From: Mycoplasmoides gallisepticum
GTDB taxonomy: Bacteria > Bacillota_I > Bacilli_A > Mycoplasmatales > Mycoplasmoidaceae
Length of the DNA stretch: 64,000 nucleotides
Reading direction: 5' to 3'
Assembly: GCF_900476085.1 (NCBI RefSeq)
Contig: NZ_LS991952.1
Location: 744,001 to 808,000 of the forward strand
In this document: one piece after another, positions 16,527-28,747 of the stretch
Layout: every line of letters begins with the position of its first letter
How positions within the stretch are numbered: the stretch's first letter is position 1
Translations under genes and position numbers: made by a program
Notes under the pieces: model-generated
Database searches by the model: none
The model's input: only the letters and a program-made list of their open reading frames with translations
What the model was told of the DNA's origin: nothing

Positions 16527-19109
16527 TTATTTTAAAGAATTTAGTTTATCTTGTTTTAGTTTAAGTTCTTCTTGATAGTTGCTTAACTTCTTTAGTTCAG
16601 CTTCATATTTCTCTTTAGGAGCTTTCTTTTTAAAGTTCTCGTTATTAACGATATTTGAACTTCGTTCAACTTCTTTTTCAAGTTTAGCTATCTCCACAAC
16701 TAACTTATCTACGATCTTAGTTTTATCTTGAGTATACACAACATAAAACTCATTATCTTCTGTTGCAATTAAGAATAGATCATTAAGTTTTTGATCAGAT
16801 ATCTTAATTAAATTTACATTCTCAGTTTTTAAATATTTAGTTAGATCCTTGATATAACTAACCTCATTTTTATAAAGTAGATCTAAAGTATCTTTATTCT
16901 TAAGATCAAAACTTTGCTTAAAGTTTCTAATCTTGATAATAAGATTAAAGATCTGATCAAAATGATCCAAGGCATTTTCAATCTTGATTAAACCTGGTCA
17001 TTTTTCAAGAATAATTGAAGGTTTTGAATCACTAAACTCAAAAGTGTTATAGATCTGTTCGGTAATAAACGGAACAGAAGGGTGTAGCATGATCAAAAAC
17101 TTTCTAAAGATATCGTTAGCTAACTCAAACTTAGCTTTTGATCATTGTGCCTTTTTATTTAACTCAATATAAACATTAGCAAAATCATCCCAAATAAAAT
17201 CGCTTAATTGTTTATTTGATAAGGCAAAACGATATTCTTTTAATTTATCTTGAATTCCCGCATTAACTTCGTTAAAACGGTGAATAATTCAATGATCTAA
17301 ACTATCTAATGGTTGATCTGTTAATTTGCTTTGATCGATCAACTTTAGATATCTAGCTAAGTTTCACAACTTATTTAAAAATGAAGCTGCAGCATTGATC
17401 TTTTCTACATTATATGAAACATCTTCACCTGGTGAGGTATTTGATGTTAAAAACAATCTTAAAGCATCAGCACCATACTGGTCAATAATCTGAATTGGAT
17501 CAACCCCGTTGTTCAAGCTCTTTGACATCTTGCGGTTATGTTCATCTAAGATTAAACCGTGTAATAATAGATCATGAAATGGAATCGATTTTTTTAATAA
17601 CCAAGACATGAAGATCATTCTTAAAACCCAGAAAAAGACGATATCATATGCTGTTACTAACAACGAGTTAGGGAAATTAGCATTAAACTCTTTTTGATCT
17701 AAACCATCATCAAAACAGATTAATGGTCAAAGTGCTGATGAAAACCAAGTATCAAGCACATCACTATCTCTATAATAATCATCACCTGGTGAATTAATAC
17801 TTACTATCACTTCATCAGGATGATCTTTATGATACCAAGCAGGGATCTGATGACCCCAAACTAATTGTCGAGAGATACATCAATCTTGATTATGATCTAA
17901 TCAGTTATTAATCGTATCTAAAAACCGCTTGGGATAGATCTTAATCTGATCTTCATTATTAACCAACTTTTTAATCTCATCAACAAACTTTGTCGTGATT
18001 AAAAACCATTGTTTTGATAACAATGGTTGAACTATCACATTAGATCGATCTGAGTAACCCACATTACTAGTAATCTCTTCAAATTTAACGTACTTATCTT
18101 CACTAATTAGCTTCTTAACTATTAACTCTCTAGCTTCATAGAGATCTAACCCACTAAACTCTAAAGCTAGCTCGTTTAAAGTTCCATCAAAGTTAATACA
18201 ACTTAATTCTTCTAATTGGTATTTCTTTGATAAGGCATAGTCATTATGATCATGCCCAGGAGTACATTTCATAACAGCACTCCCAAACTCCATATCAATA
18301 TATTCATCAACAAGGATTGGGATTAACTTATTATTTAATGGGTTAATCACCATCTGGTTGTGATACTTCAGATATCTTTGATCATTGGGATTAACAAAAA
18401 CAGCAACGTCAGCATAAATCGTTTCAGGACGAGTAGTTGCGATCACTAAATAGTCATTACTATCTTTTAGATAGTATTTGATGTAATGTAGTTTTTGTGT
18501 TGTTTCTTTGTTAATTACCTCAATGTTTGAGATTGCGGTATTAAGTTTAGTATCCCAATTAACAAGGGTATATTTTTTAACAATATAACCTTGTTGATAT
18601 AGTTTTACAAATACGTCTAGAACGTATTTGTTTGATTCTTGGGATAAAGTAAACTTTTCTTTCTTTCAATTAAGTGCTAAACCTAGTGATTTAGCTTGAT
18701 TCTTAATTGTTTGCGAAGATTCTTGTGATCATTGATAGATATTATTAAAGTGCGTAGTTCGATCATCTTTTTTATAATTGATCTCTTTAGTTCTTTGAAT
18801 TGATTCAAATTTAGTTTGGGTAGCAATACCTGCATGATCAGTTCCAGGGATCCAATTGATCTTACCCATTACCAATTTTTGATAACGAACGATTAGATCT
18901 TGAATTGATAGATTTCATGCATGCCCAATGTGCAAGATTCCCGTTAAATTGGGTGGGGGCATGATAATGCTAAAAGGTTTAGCATTAGGATCACAAAAAT
19001 CTGAATCTTGGTTAGCATAATCAGTGGTTAACCAAAAATCCACTACCCCTTCACTAACAGTTTTATGATCGTATTTCTGATTTAGATCAATCTTTTTTAA
19101 TCGCTTCAT
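16527..19109 (-). CDS. valS: Valyl-tRNA synthetase
   Basis: 860 residues, the full length expected. Charges tRNA-Val. Class I signatures: [15 protein letters not shown] near residue 52 and the KMSKS loop in [13 protein letters not shown]. The CP1 editing domain begins [17 protein letters not shown]. The C-terminus is a charged coiled coil ([11 protein letters not shown] onward) typical of ValRS. Several TGA codons are read as Trp, including the one right after the HIGH motif. Confidence 0.97.
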
Positions 19110-19126
19110 AATTTATAAAAAAATAT

Positions 19127-19687
19127 TTAAGAAATCACATCAATTATCTTCAGCATTAAATTATTTAAGTTTTGTTTGTTCTTAGCACTAATTAAAAGAA
19201 TTCTGTCTTCATTAACTTTAAGAGCATCCAAAATCTTTTCTTTATTATTGATATAAGCTGACTTGGGGTACTTATCAATCTTATTAAAAACGATATAGTA
19301 CTCAACATCTAAAGTGGTTAGTAAGCGCACAATCTCAATATCTTGATCAGTAATCACCCCAAGATCTAAGATCAAAAAGATCCCAACTAAATTTTTGCGG
19401 TGATTTAAGTAATCACTTAAAAATAACGAGATCTCTTCTTTTTGCGATTTTTTAATCCGCGCATAACCATAACCAGGTAGATCAACAATTCGTTGATTGC
19501 TGATCTCATAAAAGTTCATCGTAACTGTTCTACCTGGTGTTTTTGATGTTTGAGCTATCTTTGCATTCGCTAGACCGTTGATAATTGTTGATTTACCAAC
19601 GTTAGAACGACCGATTAAACATACCTCTTTTTTAGAATCGTTAATGCAGTCCTTTAAACTAGTTGCACTTTTAATAAAACGATTCAT
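19127..19687 (-). CDS. engB: Ribosome biogenesis GTPase EngB/YsxC
   Basis: 186 residues. A small GTPase that assists large-subunit assembly. All G motifs are visible: GRSNVGKST (G1), TPGRT (G2), DLPGYGYA (G3), NKIDK (G4) and SAK (G5). It lies between a YneF-like gene and valS, with 5 and 17 bp gaps, in one transcription unit. Confidence 0.96.
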   Translation of the reverse strand: MNRFIKSATSLKDCINDSKKEVCLIGRSNVGKSTIINGLANAKIAQTSKTPGRTVTMNFYEISNQRIVDLPGYGYARIKKSQKEEISLFLSDYLNHRKNLVGIFLILDLGVITDQDIEIVRLLTTLDVEYYIVFNKIDKYPKSAYINNKEKILDALKVNEDRILLISAKNKQNLNNLMLKIIDVIS

Positions 19688-19692
19688 GCTCG

Positions 19693-19914
19693 TTATTTTG
19701 TTTCCTTAGTATAAGCACGCATCATTTGTTTTACTTGAGCTTCAGAAGGCTTACGTCCCATTTGAGCATATAAGCTACGGATCTGTGCTTCTGTAATCGG
19801 TGGGTTCTTACGCATCTGACGCTTGAACACTTTCATTGAGACAAAATAACCAACAAAAGCCCCAACAATTAAACATAAAGGAATACTTAAACCTAACGCT
19901 AATCCTAATACCAT
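19693..19914 (-). CDS. YneF/UPF0154 family small membrane protein
   Basis: 73 residues: one N-terminal transmembrane helix (GLALGLSIPLCLIVGAFVGY) followed by a basic cytoplasmic tail with the family pattern PPITEAQIRSLYAQMGRKPS and VKQMMRAY. This is the UPF0154 arrangement, conserved in Firmicutes and mycoplasmas, function unknown. Confidence 0.88.
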   Translation of the reverse strand: MVLGLALGLSIPLCLIVGAFVGYFVSMKVFKRQMRKNPPITEAQIRSLYAQMGRKPSEAQVKQMMRAYTKETK

Positions 19915-19946
19915 CTTTTTTTAACTCCCGATCATTATTTTAATTA

Positions 19947-19969
19947 TTCAAATCAATTGTTGATTTGAA
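19947..19969 (-). terminator. Perfect 10-bp hairpin after the transketolase-like gene
   Basis: Arms ttcaaatcaa and ttgatttgaa with a 3-nt loop, about 50 bp past the stop at 20020. No long T-run follows, so it may be a weak terminator or a processing site. The rest of 19915-20019 holds nothing recognised. Confidence 0.4.
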
Positions 19970-20019
19970 ATTTCTTCTAGTTTTTTTGTTAGCAACTTTT
20001 TTAACAAAGTTAAAGAAAA

Positions 20020-21951
20020 TTATTGTTTATCTTCTTTAGTTGCGTTAAGTTGCTTATTTGACTCATCAACTTTAGTTTTATTATCTAATGTTTTTATTTT
20101 ATTATTACTTTTTTGTGCACGTCTTGGTTTCTTAATATAAGTCGTGTTTTCAGTTGATTTATGATCAACTTCTGGTTGGTTTTGTGACAAAACATAACCC
20201 CAAGCAACTTTATCTGCTCTTGAGATAAAATAGCTCGGTAGATTTTTTAGTAACACTGATTTAGAAACAGCATTAATCTGATCAAAATCAGTTAATGAGA
20301 TTACTGAAACGATCCTTGCAGTAATCTTATTTTCTAAAAGCTGTTGCCTTAAATCTAACGCTTTAATTAGATCACTCCCTGCAGTGACAATGTTAACTGT
20401 AGCATAACTATCACCATACAGTTCATACCCGCCAAAATTGATCTTATCTGCTTGTATACTAATCAGATCATCTGATGAAGGTAAGATAATATATGTTTTA
20501 TCTTTGTTCTTGGCCTTGAAGTTACAAAGCGAATATTTTAATTCTTCATTTGTACCTGGTTGAAGAACGATCCCATCTTTTTCTCGCGAGATCAGATCGA
20601 TAACTTTGTTAACGTACTTTCTTGAAAGTTCTTTACAATTATCAACTAAATATAAGATCTGATCTTTCTTTTCTTCTAATTTTAAGTTTTGAATCGTTTT
20701 ATCAATCAGATTAATATCAAGATTAATCACTGGTAAGTGAATCTTGTTGTCACTAATTGCATTAGCAATTATGATTGCCAACTCAATTCAGTTTCCTAAT
20801 AAAACGATCCGGCTAGGATCGATTGCTTCAACTTCACGTTCGAATTCATCATCGTGATCACTTACATTTAAGAGAACGCTATTAGATTGGCACCTAATTA
20901 AATCAGCTTTTAATTTAGCCAACGATTGGTTGGCATCAATCTGATCTTCAGATAATGCTCAATCCTTAAAAGCTGATAAATAATTAGGAATTACAAGATT
21001 ATTTTGTTTTAATTGATCAACTTGATCAGCAATCAACTCTTTTAATTTATTAACACGTTCTTTAATATTAGGATAAAGATCATTAGCAGTCTCATAAAGC
21101 ACCATAAATTCTTCACCCGTGTATTCAAACCTTTTAGTTAATTGATCAAGTTGATCTTGAGTTAAAGAGCTTTTTATTACTTCTTTAGTTCCAGCTGAAT
21201 CATAACCATGTCCTACGATCGTGTTGATATCAATAAATACAGGTTTTTTTGAATTAACTGCATAATGAAAACCAGCATCAAGCTTTTCGATATTATTCCC
21301 ATTAAAGACATTGATATATTTAAAACCCATATCTTTAACTAATGAAGAAAAATCAGTAACCAAATAATCCTGGTTTTCACCTCGTTCTTCAAAATGATTA
21401 TTATCATAGATAATAATCAGATTATTTAATTCTTGGTTAGCTGCAGTTTTAAGAGCTGCTAATCCATAGCTAGAATTCAGATCTGCAGCACTCACGATAC
21501 AATAAATTTTATTGGTAATTGTATCGTGAGATTTTTGGTTTACCAACTTTGCATCGATCGCTAGACCAACTGCATAAGCTAAGTTATAACCTGGTTGGTA
21601 AGTTGAAAAATCATAAAGATTTCTTATCTGCTTTTCATGTGAAAAGCTCATTAGATCTTCAATCTTAATATCAGGATGTTTTAATAAATAAAAACATGCC
21701 CTGATATTTGATCCACCAAGTTGCTTTGATACCACCAACTTATCATTGTAATTGGCATCAAGATTATCCAGGTCCATAACAAAATAGTTACGGAATAAAA
21801 CATAAAGATAACTAGCTGCACCAAACCCATATGCAGCTGAGCCAACAAAGTTATTGTTGACTGTATCAAACATTAAAAATCTAAAGTTATTAACGATTGA
21901 GTTCGAGTTTTTAGGAAAGGGTTTATTTTGATAAATCAACTTAATAACCAT
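20020..21951 (-). CDS. Transketolase-like protein, catalytic motifs degenerate
   Basis: 643 residues, close to transketolase length, with the same domain order. Recognisable parts are an N-terminal helix SIVNNFRFLMFDTV, a YQPGYNLAYAVGLAID segment, LNNLIIIYDNN, PVFIDINTIVGHG and a C-terminal VNIVTAGSDLIKALDLRQQL. Residues expected for thiamine diphosphate and substrate are missing. SGHPG is replaced by NFVGSAAYG (34-42), the SNGHGS loop by SKQLGGS (75-81), and GDGxxxEG by SAADLNSSYG (154-163). The middle-domain HDSI-GEDGPTHQP block is not recognisable. It ends in a Lys-rich tail. Inferred to be a non-catalytic or repurposed paralogue; a true transketolase would be elsewhere. Confidence 0.7.
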
Positions 21952-21969
21952 CTGTTTATAATTTAGTAA

Positions 21970-22968
21970 TTATCTGAATAATCGTTTATTTTCACCGCTT
22001 TTTAGTTTTTCTCTAAGGTTATTAGGCACCTTAAAAATATAGTTAGAAGCCATATATTGGTTTCTTAACGGAATGATAATATTTTGCTCAAATTTCTCTC
22101 TTAAAGATGGAACTGAGCTGCGATATTCAATTCTTACTTGATCTATTATATTGGTAATTATACTAGATTTAAAATCGTTTAATCGGTCTTTAATGGGCAC
22201 GTAATTGCTGAACCATTCCACCATTCTTGGGAATTGATGCAAGATATATCGATACTTAGCTTCTAAGAATTTAAAACGCTCAAAATCGTAGTAATTATCA
22301 GACTCAATGAAATTGATTGTTGGCTTTCATACGACTCTAAAGAAGTCACAGTTAGCTAACATATCATATTTAATATAGAAGTCTGGAATATATGGGTTTC
22401 TACCATAACGCATATCTAGAGCTTCAAAAAATGACTTTTTGATTAACATCCCTTGGGTGTAGAAAGAATTGCCAAAGATGTAATCGATTGAATTGCGATC
22501 TGAAATTTTCTTATCATTGGTTGGAATATCATACATCCCCTTCATTGGGTTAGCTGTATTCCCCACCATGTTTCTACCAATAACGATCTCAGTAAATTGC
22601 TCTACTACAGAAACCATGTTTTTAATCGCATCTTGATTTAAGGTATTAGGTGTTTCTAAAAACATAAAGAAGTGACCTGATGCATATTTGATCAACTGAT
22701 CATAAACAAAACCCTTACCCCTTTGAATTGGGTTTCGATAGATTCTAATATTTTGTTCTAGTGTTTCAAAACGTTTCAATACTTGGTAAGAGTTATCGCT
22801 TGAACAATCATCAATACAGATAATCTCAACGTTTTTATAGCTTTGAAATAAAGCAGAACTAACAGTAATTTCTATATTCTTAGCATTATTATATATAGGA
22901 ATAAGAATAGAAATTAAAGGATTTTTTACATGATAAAACTCAGAAGATCTAGAATTGGTTTCATTCAT
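21970..22968 (-). CDS. Family 2 glycosyltransferase
   Basis: 332 residues. The N-terminal GT-A fold is clear: ISILIPIYNNAKNIEITVSS, QSYKNVEIICIDDCSSDNS and an RNPIQRGKGFVYD stretch. No membrane segment is seen, so it probably acts at the inner face of the membrane on glycolipid or polysaccharide precursors. The C-terminal 120 residues are basic and poorly conserved. It starts upstream of the transketolase-like gene (18 bp gap) and is divergent from dinB; 22969-23082 should hold both promoters. Confidence 0.85.
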
Positions 22969-23082
22969 ACCGCATTTTTTGGTGTGCTTATTGATTAATT
23001 ATAAAAGCAATTTTGCCAGTTTAAAGGGCTGTTCTAAATAATTTTTCTAATAATTTAATATATATTTAAATTATTGTTTTTA

Positions 23083-24279
23083 ATGGACAGAAAAACCATT
23101 TTTCATATCGATTTTGACGCCTTTTTTGCATCTGTCGAAGAAAATTTTAACCCTGAGTATAATAACAAACCGTTAGTGGTTGGATCCAAGTCTAATGGTT
23201 CTATCGTATCTAGTGCTAACTATATAGCTAGAAAATTTGGCGTTCGGTCTGCAATGCCTATTTTTCAAGCTAAAAAGTTATGTCCTTCTTTAATAATAGC
23301 TGAAGTTGACTACCCTAAATATGAAAGGGTGTCAGCTTATGTTTTTTCTTATTTAAGAGATTTTGTCTCTAATAAAATGGAAGTTGCTTCAATTGATGAA
23401 TGCTATATGGACGTAACTGATATCTTAGAGAAGAATAGTGAGATATCTGCAAGCGATTTGGCTAAAAAGATCCAAAAACAAATTTATGAGTTAACTCAAT
23501 TAACTGTATCAATTGGCATCAGCTCAAATTTATTTTTAGCTAAGATGGCTTCTGATCAGAACAAACCAAATGGAGTATATGAGATTTGACCTGATGAAAT
23601 TGAAGAAAAATTATGACCACTTGAAATTAAAAAAATGTATTTAATAGGGTCTAAAAAAATACCTCTTCTAAATCAATTAAATATCAAAAACATCGGTAAT
23701 TTTGCACAATTTGAGAATAAAGAATTATTAATTGATATTTTTAAAAATATGTATTGAGATCACTATAATCACGCTCATGGAAAAGGTAGTGATTTTGTAG
23801 ATTATGAAAGAAATTCAAGAAAATCGATCTCTGTTTCAAAGAACATTAGACACAAAGTTAGTGATTATGAATCTTTATTAAAACTATTTAATGATTTATT
23901 TGATGACGTTTATTCAAGACTAAAAAACCATAATTTGTTAGCTAAAAACATATCGGTTTCAATAAGAACTGAAAAAGTTAGATCGTTATCATTTAGTTTT
24001 AAACAATATAGCGATAAAAAAACCTTGTTTTACAACAAGGCTATAGATTTATTCGAGAGATTGCATAATAACCAATTAGTTGCTAACATCAGTATTTCGT
24101 TTGGAAACATTACAAACAAATACAAATTTATGCCCAACATTAATATCTACGAAGAATTATCTAAAGAGCAAAAAGATACGATGTTACTAAAGAAAATTGT
24201 TAATCAAATTAATAAAGAATATAACAAAGAATTAGTTAATATTGCCGATGATTTTGATTATTTTAAATTTCAGAAATAA
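23083..24279 (+). CDS. dinB: DNA polymerase IV / Y-family polymerase
   Basis: 398 residues, the only plus-strand protein gene here. Translesion polymerase: catalytic carboxylates in HIDFDAFFASVEE (residue ~6) and SIDECYMDVT (~103), followed by SIGISSNLFLAKMASD and a little-finger domain. Four TGA codons occur in the middle third. ATG 23083 is preferred over TTG 23074. The 3' end overlaps the convergent rnmV by 17 bp. Confidence 0.93.
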
Positions 24280-24823
24280 GCTTTTTTAACTCGTCAAAAT
24301 TCTTTTTTAATAGATTCAAATACCTAAATAAACTTTTGTTATTACCATAAGGAATATTTAGTTTTTTACATAACTCTATACGCTTATTTTTAGTATTAAG
24401 ATTTAAAGCTAAATATTCTTTTCATGTTAATGATTGATAACTATCATGCTCTGAACTAACTAAATTATTAAAAGCTGATAAAACAGCTTCATTGCTTGCT
24501 TCAGCTATTCCTTTTTTCTTAGAATCCTTCAGTTCACTTAAATCAATAAAAGCTTCCCTATATTCTTTTAATTCTTTAATCAGTTTTGCTCTTATCTTCT
24601 TACCTTGATAATCTGGGTCTAAAAATAAAATAACTCCTCTGGTTAAACTTAGTTCTTTAATCAAACTAATAGTTTGATCAGAGATCTCTGATCCATTAGT
24701 TTCAATCGTTTCACAGTCAAAAAGTGATTTAAGTTTAACTGTATCCGTTTTACCTTCAACAACAATAATTTCGTTTATTCTATTTCTTTTAGAATTTTCT
24801 TTAGGTTTGGTGATTTTACTCAT
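24263..24823 (-). CDS. rnmV: Ribonuclease M5
   Basis: 186 residues. Matures 5S rRNA. The Toprim domain shows INEIIVVEGKTDT (catalytic Glu) and FLDPDYQGKKIR (DxD). The N-terminus MSKITKPKENSKRNR overlaps the prs 3' end by 49 bp when TGA 24820-24822 is read as Trp; no later good start precedes the Toprim motif. Stop TAA 24263 lies inside dinB. Confidence 0.9.
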
Positions 24824-25797
24824 TCTTGATAAATTGTATAAACATCACTGATAGAACCACCATTAATATATTTATCTAAAACTAAACTATAAAAGTGGTC
24901 TAATTTAACAACTTTAAATTGTGGTTTCTTTTCTAAATTCTTTTCAGTTTGATCAATAGTATCAGCTATATAAACTTTATTGATTTCTTTTTTCTTATAA
25001 CATTCATCGAATAATTCGATGGCGTTTTTGTTGAATAAACCGTGTGTAGCCATTACTAGAACTGTCTTAGCTTTTTGTTTTTTTAGTAATTTAGCTGCTG
25101 AGATAATCGTTCCACCGGTATCGATCATATCATCAACAAGAATACAGCATTTATTCTTTACTTCACCAAGAATATTGATTGATTCAGCTACATTTGGTTT
25201 AGGTCTTCTCTTATCAATAATAGCTAAAGGAACATTAATTGATTCAGCAATCTTTCTAGCTCTTTTAACACCACCATAATCTGGTGATACAACTACTAAA
25301 TCATCAATTTTATTATCCACTAATACGTGAGATAATAAAACAAAAGAAGCTTTTAGAATATCAACTGGGATATCAAAGAAACCTTGGGTTTGGTCGCTGT
25401 GAATATCAGTTAATGTTGCTCTAGTAACTCCTGCTTTAGTTAGTAAATCTGCAACTAGTTTCGAGGTAATTGGTTCTCTACCAGCCGATTTTCTATCCTG
25501 TCTTGCATAACCATAATATGGGATTAATGCAGTAATCGATTTTGCCGAGGCTCTTTTAGCAGAATCAATAGCAATTAACAATTCCATTAAATTATCATTT
25601 ACTGGCGAGTTAGTCGATTGAATAAAAACAACATCTTTATTTCTCAGGGTACAATCAGGCCTAACAAAGATTTCGTCATCAGCAAATTTTTGAATCACGA
25701 TTTCACCAGGTTTCATTGACAATCTTCTACAGATTGAATCAGTTAATTTTTTAGCGGCCGACAGCCCAAAGATAATATGATTAGATTTAACGTGCAT
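24775..25797 (-). CDS. prs: Ribose-phosphate pyrophosphokinase
   Basis: 340 residues. Makes PRPP from ribose 5-phosphate and ATP for nucleotide salvage. Motifs: YYGYARQDRKSAGREPITSK (flexible loop), DIHSDQTQGFFDIP, VVSPDYGGVKRARKIAE and the PRPP-binding CILVDDMIDTGGT. Under code 4 the protein does not stop at TGA 24820 but adds a Trp and 15 residues to TAA 24775. Confidence 0.95.
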
Positions 25798-25895
25798 GAT
25801 AATTGATATTTTAACAACTTTAATCTTAATAAATTATCTTTTTTAGACGTTAAAAATAAGTTAAAAAGAATAACTTTTGGCTAAATCTTAATAAA

Positions 25896-25921
25896 AAATG
25901 AATAAGCATTAGCTTATTCAT
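25896..25921 (-). terminator. Rho-independent terminator overlapping the truA stop
   Basis: The minus strand reads ATGAATAAGC-TAAT-GCTTATTCAT followed by six T. The 10-bp stem includes the last codons and the TAA (25914-25916) of truA. It should end the long unit from the phosphohexomutase region or the ECF genes. Bases 25798-25895 hold the prs promoter region. Confidence 0.75.
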
Positions 25922-26654
25922 AATAAACTTCATATAAGTACAACCCACTAGCAGGAGCTTTAGTTATTGCTCTACCTTTTTTGGGATTATCTAATAACCA
26001 CTTCAAGTGATTAAGATCATATTTCTTAATCCCAATATTATAAAGCGCACCTACAATCATTCTTACCATCGATCTTAAAAACCCATCACCCGTGATATAG
26101 ATATAAACCTTATTATCTTCTTGTTTCAGATCAATCTTATGGATTGTTCTAAGACCCTTATCTTTATCAGCTGTTGAGAACGATCAAAAATTATGTGTTC
26201 CTTCAAGGATTGGGATCGCTTTTTCAATTAGATTAAAATCTAATTGAAAATTAACAATCCAAGCATGGTCATAAAATAAAGGATTGTTAGCACAATAATC
26301 GATTAGATAAAGGTATGTTTTAGCTTTAGCACTAAACCTAGCATGGAAATTACGATCAACTTCTTTGATTCATTTAATGTATCACTTATTTTGACCATAA
26401 CGGTTTAAGATCTCTCTTAGTTTTTCTAAACTGATTCGATCATCAATATAAAAACTGATGTATTGATTGATCGCATGAACACCTTTATCCGTTCTACCAC
26501 TAGCATTAACATAGATCTTGGATTCATAGATCCATGCTAGTGCATCCTGTAATTTGGATTGAACTGTTTCATAATCGTTTTGAACTGCATAACCATGGAA
26601 CTTGGTTCCATGATAAGAAATGTTGATTAAAACGTTCTTATTTAACTTGGCCAA
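25914..26654 (-). CDS. truA: tRNA pseudouridine synthase A
   Basis: 246 residues. Makes pseudouridine 38-40 in tRNA. Family start ISYHGTKFHGYAVQ and catalytic Asp in ASGRTDKGVHA are present, with GDGFLRSMVRMIVG near the C-terminus. No ATG fits; TTG 26654 gives the usual N-terminal length and a 17-bp overlap with ecfT. Confidence 0.93.
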
Positions 26655-27807
26655 CGTTTTGACCCAAACCGATCGCCATTCATTCTGGTGAACCAAATAC
26701 ACCAAATAAAACTCTTGAAGCTGCTACGTAGATGAAAAAACCTAATAGAACCATTAAGAAAGTATAAACAACAAGATCTAAAGCGTGAACTTTAAAAATG
26801 CGGTATCTAGTTCTAGCAAATCGTGGGTTGTAACTTCTTGCGTCCATCGCATTAGCCAATTCGCCCGCATTTCTAAATGCAATTGATACCATCGGAATAA
26901 TCAATGAAACTAATGAACGCATTCTTTCGATCGTATTCCCATTTTTAAAGTCAATTCCTCTTGATGCTTGCGCATTAAGAATTCTTTGTGATTCTAATAA
27001 TAATGAAGGCACAAAACGAATCGAAATACTGATCGTCATTGCTAATGAGTTAACCGGAACTTTAAGTAGTTTTAGTGGTGATAATAACTGTTCGATCCCA
27101 AAAGTTAACTCAATTGATGTACTTGATGATGTTAAGATTGTTGCCAATAAGATCATCATGAAGATCTTTAAAACAATTGATAAAGTGATGAATAATGTTT
27201 TAAAACTTAGTGCGTATCAACTAAACATTAAAACTGGTTTTAAAACTAAACTATTCGGATTAAACTCAAATTGTTTTAGTTCAGCACCTGCCACTTTAGG
27301 TACTGCAATCCGATAATATTCTTGTAACTGAATTGGGGTTAGGTCAGCTCTTTTTTGATGAACTAAACTTAGAAGGTCATCAAAAGTTATGAACATCTTA
27401 GTTTTTGTGTTGATAATCATTGGTGATTCAGTTTTAAAGAAGTTGTAATCATAAAGATTAGCCACTGAATGATCATTATAATCACCAATTAAGATGTAAC
27501 TATGGTTATTGTTAGCTCAGACTGAGATATTTAAAAAACCAGGATTCCGATAGGTAAACCAGTTAATTAAAAACAAGAACAAGAACATGATAATGATCGT
27601 TTTTAAAGTCGATCAATAGATTCTAAACGGAAGTTTAGAGATCATGAAGATCAATGAGATTATTGCTAGTACAATCAACTGAAAAACTAAACCAGTTGGT
27701 AAGAAAATGATCACAACAAAAGCAATAAAAATGATCAATTTAATTGATGGATTAGTTTTATGGACAACTGAATTACTTAATATGTACCCATTAATTGCGT
27801 TTTTCAT
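26638..27807 (-). CDS. ecfT: ECF transporter transmembrane protein EcfT
   Basis: 389 residues. Scaffold subunit that couples the two ATPases to S components. There are N-terminal membrane helices, then a mycoplasma-specific extracellular insertion of about 120 residues (NHSYILIGDYNDHS to VAGAELKQF), then the conserved core. The two coupling Ala-Arg motifs appear as ASRGIDF and MDARSYNPRFART. It overlaps ecfA2 by 17 bp at the start and truA at the end. Confidence 0.9.
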
Positions 27808-28747
27808 AGTTCTTGATTACTTCATTGATTACTTTTGCTAGATCTTTAACTGTTCTTGGTTCGTAGTCATACAGTTTTTTAAAGATCGGATTTCTTAATG
27901 ACAAGTCATTAATGACTTGAACCACATGAGGCAGTGCAATTGATGTTGTTTGCATGATCTCAGGGTTAGTAAAGATCTGATATGGCGTGCCTGATGTTAA
28001 GATCTTACCTTTATCTAATAAGATTACCTCATCAGCAATCTCAAGCACTTTTTCCATCTGGTGGGTGATCACGATCACGGTTTTATTCTCTTTTTTTGAT
28101 TCAAGAATTAGTTCTACCATCTCGCTTTCACCCTTAGGGTCTAATCCAGCGGTTGGTTCATCAAAGATGATAATCTCTGATTGGATTGCTAAGATCCCAG
28201 CAATCGCTACCCGTCTTTTTTGTCCACCTGATAGTTCAAACGGACTAACATCTAAATAAGAAGAATCAAGCCCCATCCGGTTAAGATAGAATTTAGCTAG
28301 TTTGGCTGCTTCTTCTTTATGAACACCAAGTGCTACTGGTCCAAACATAATATCTTTTTGGATCGTATCTTTAAATAATTGGTATTCAGGAAACTGAAAT
28401 ACCATTGAGATGATCTTTCTTAACCGTTTGAAATTTTTAATCTTTTTGGTATTAGGTGATATCACGATATCGTGATTGTTCTTAAAATCACGGATCGATA
28501 ATGTGCCATATTTTGAGGTTAACAACCCATTAAAATGGGTTACTAACGTTGATTTACCACTACCAGAATTCCCAATAATACAGTAAATCTTATTCTTTTC
28601 AAAGGTAAAATCGATGCCGTTAAGCGCCCAAAATTCTTCAGGTGTTTTTTCATCAAAAACACATTTTAACCCTTGAGCACGTAAAACCTCATCACCTACT
28701 AAAGGAGTTGGTGCATACTTTAGTCTTTTTGATCAACTCTTGAACAT
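27791..28747 (-). CDS. ecfA2: ECF transporter ATPase EcfA2
   Basis: 318 residues. Walker A GNSGSGKST (~60), Q-loop MVFQFPEYQLF, signature LSGGQKRRVAIAGI, Walker B IIIFDEPTAGLDPKG and switch His in VITHQMEKV. ATG 28747 is chosen: it overlaps ecfA1 by 28 bp and gives the short leader before AQGLKCVF; the next ATG in another frame hits a TAG. Works with EcfA1 and EcfT. Confidence 0.93.
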
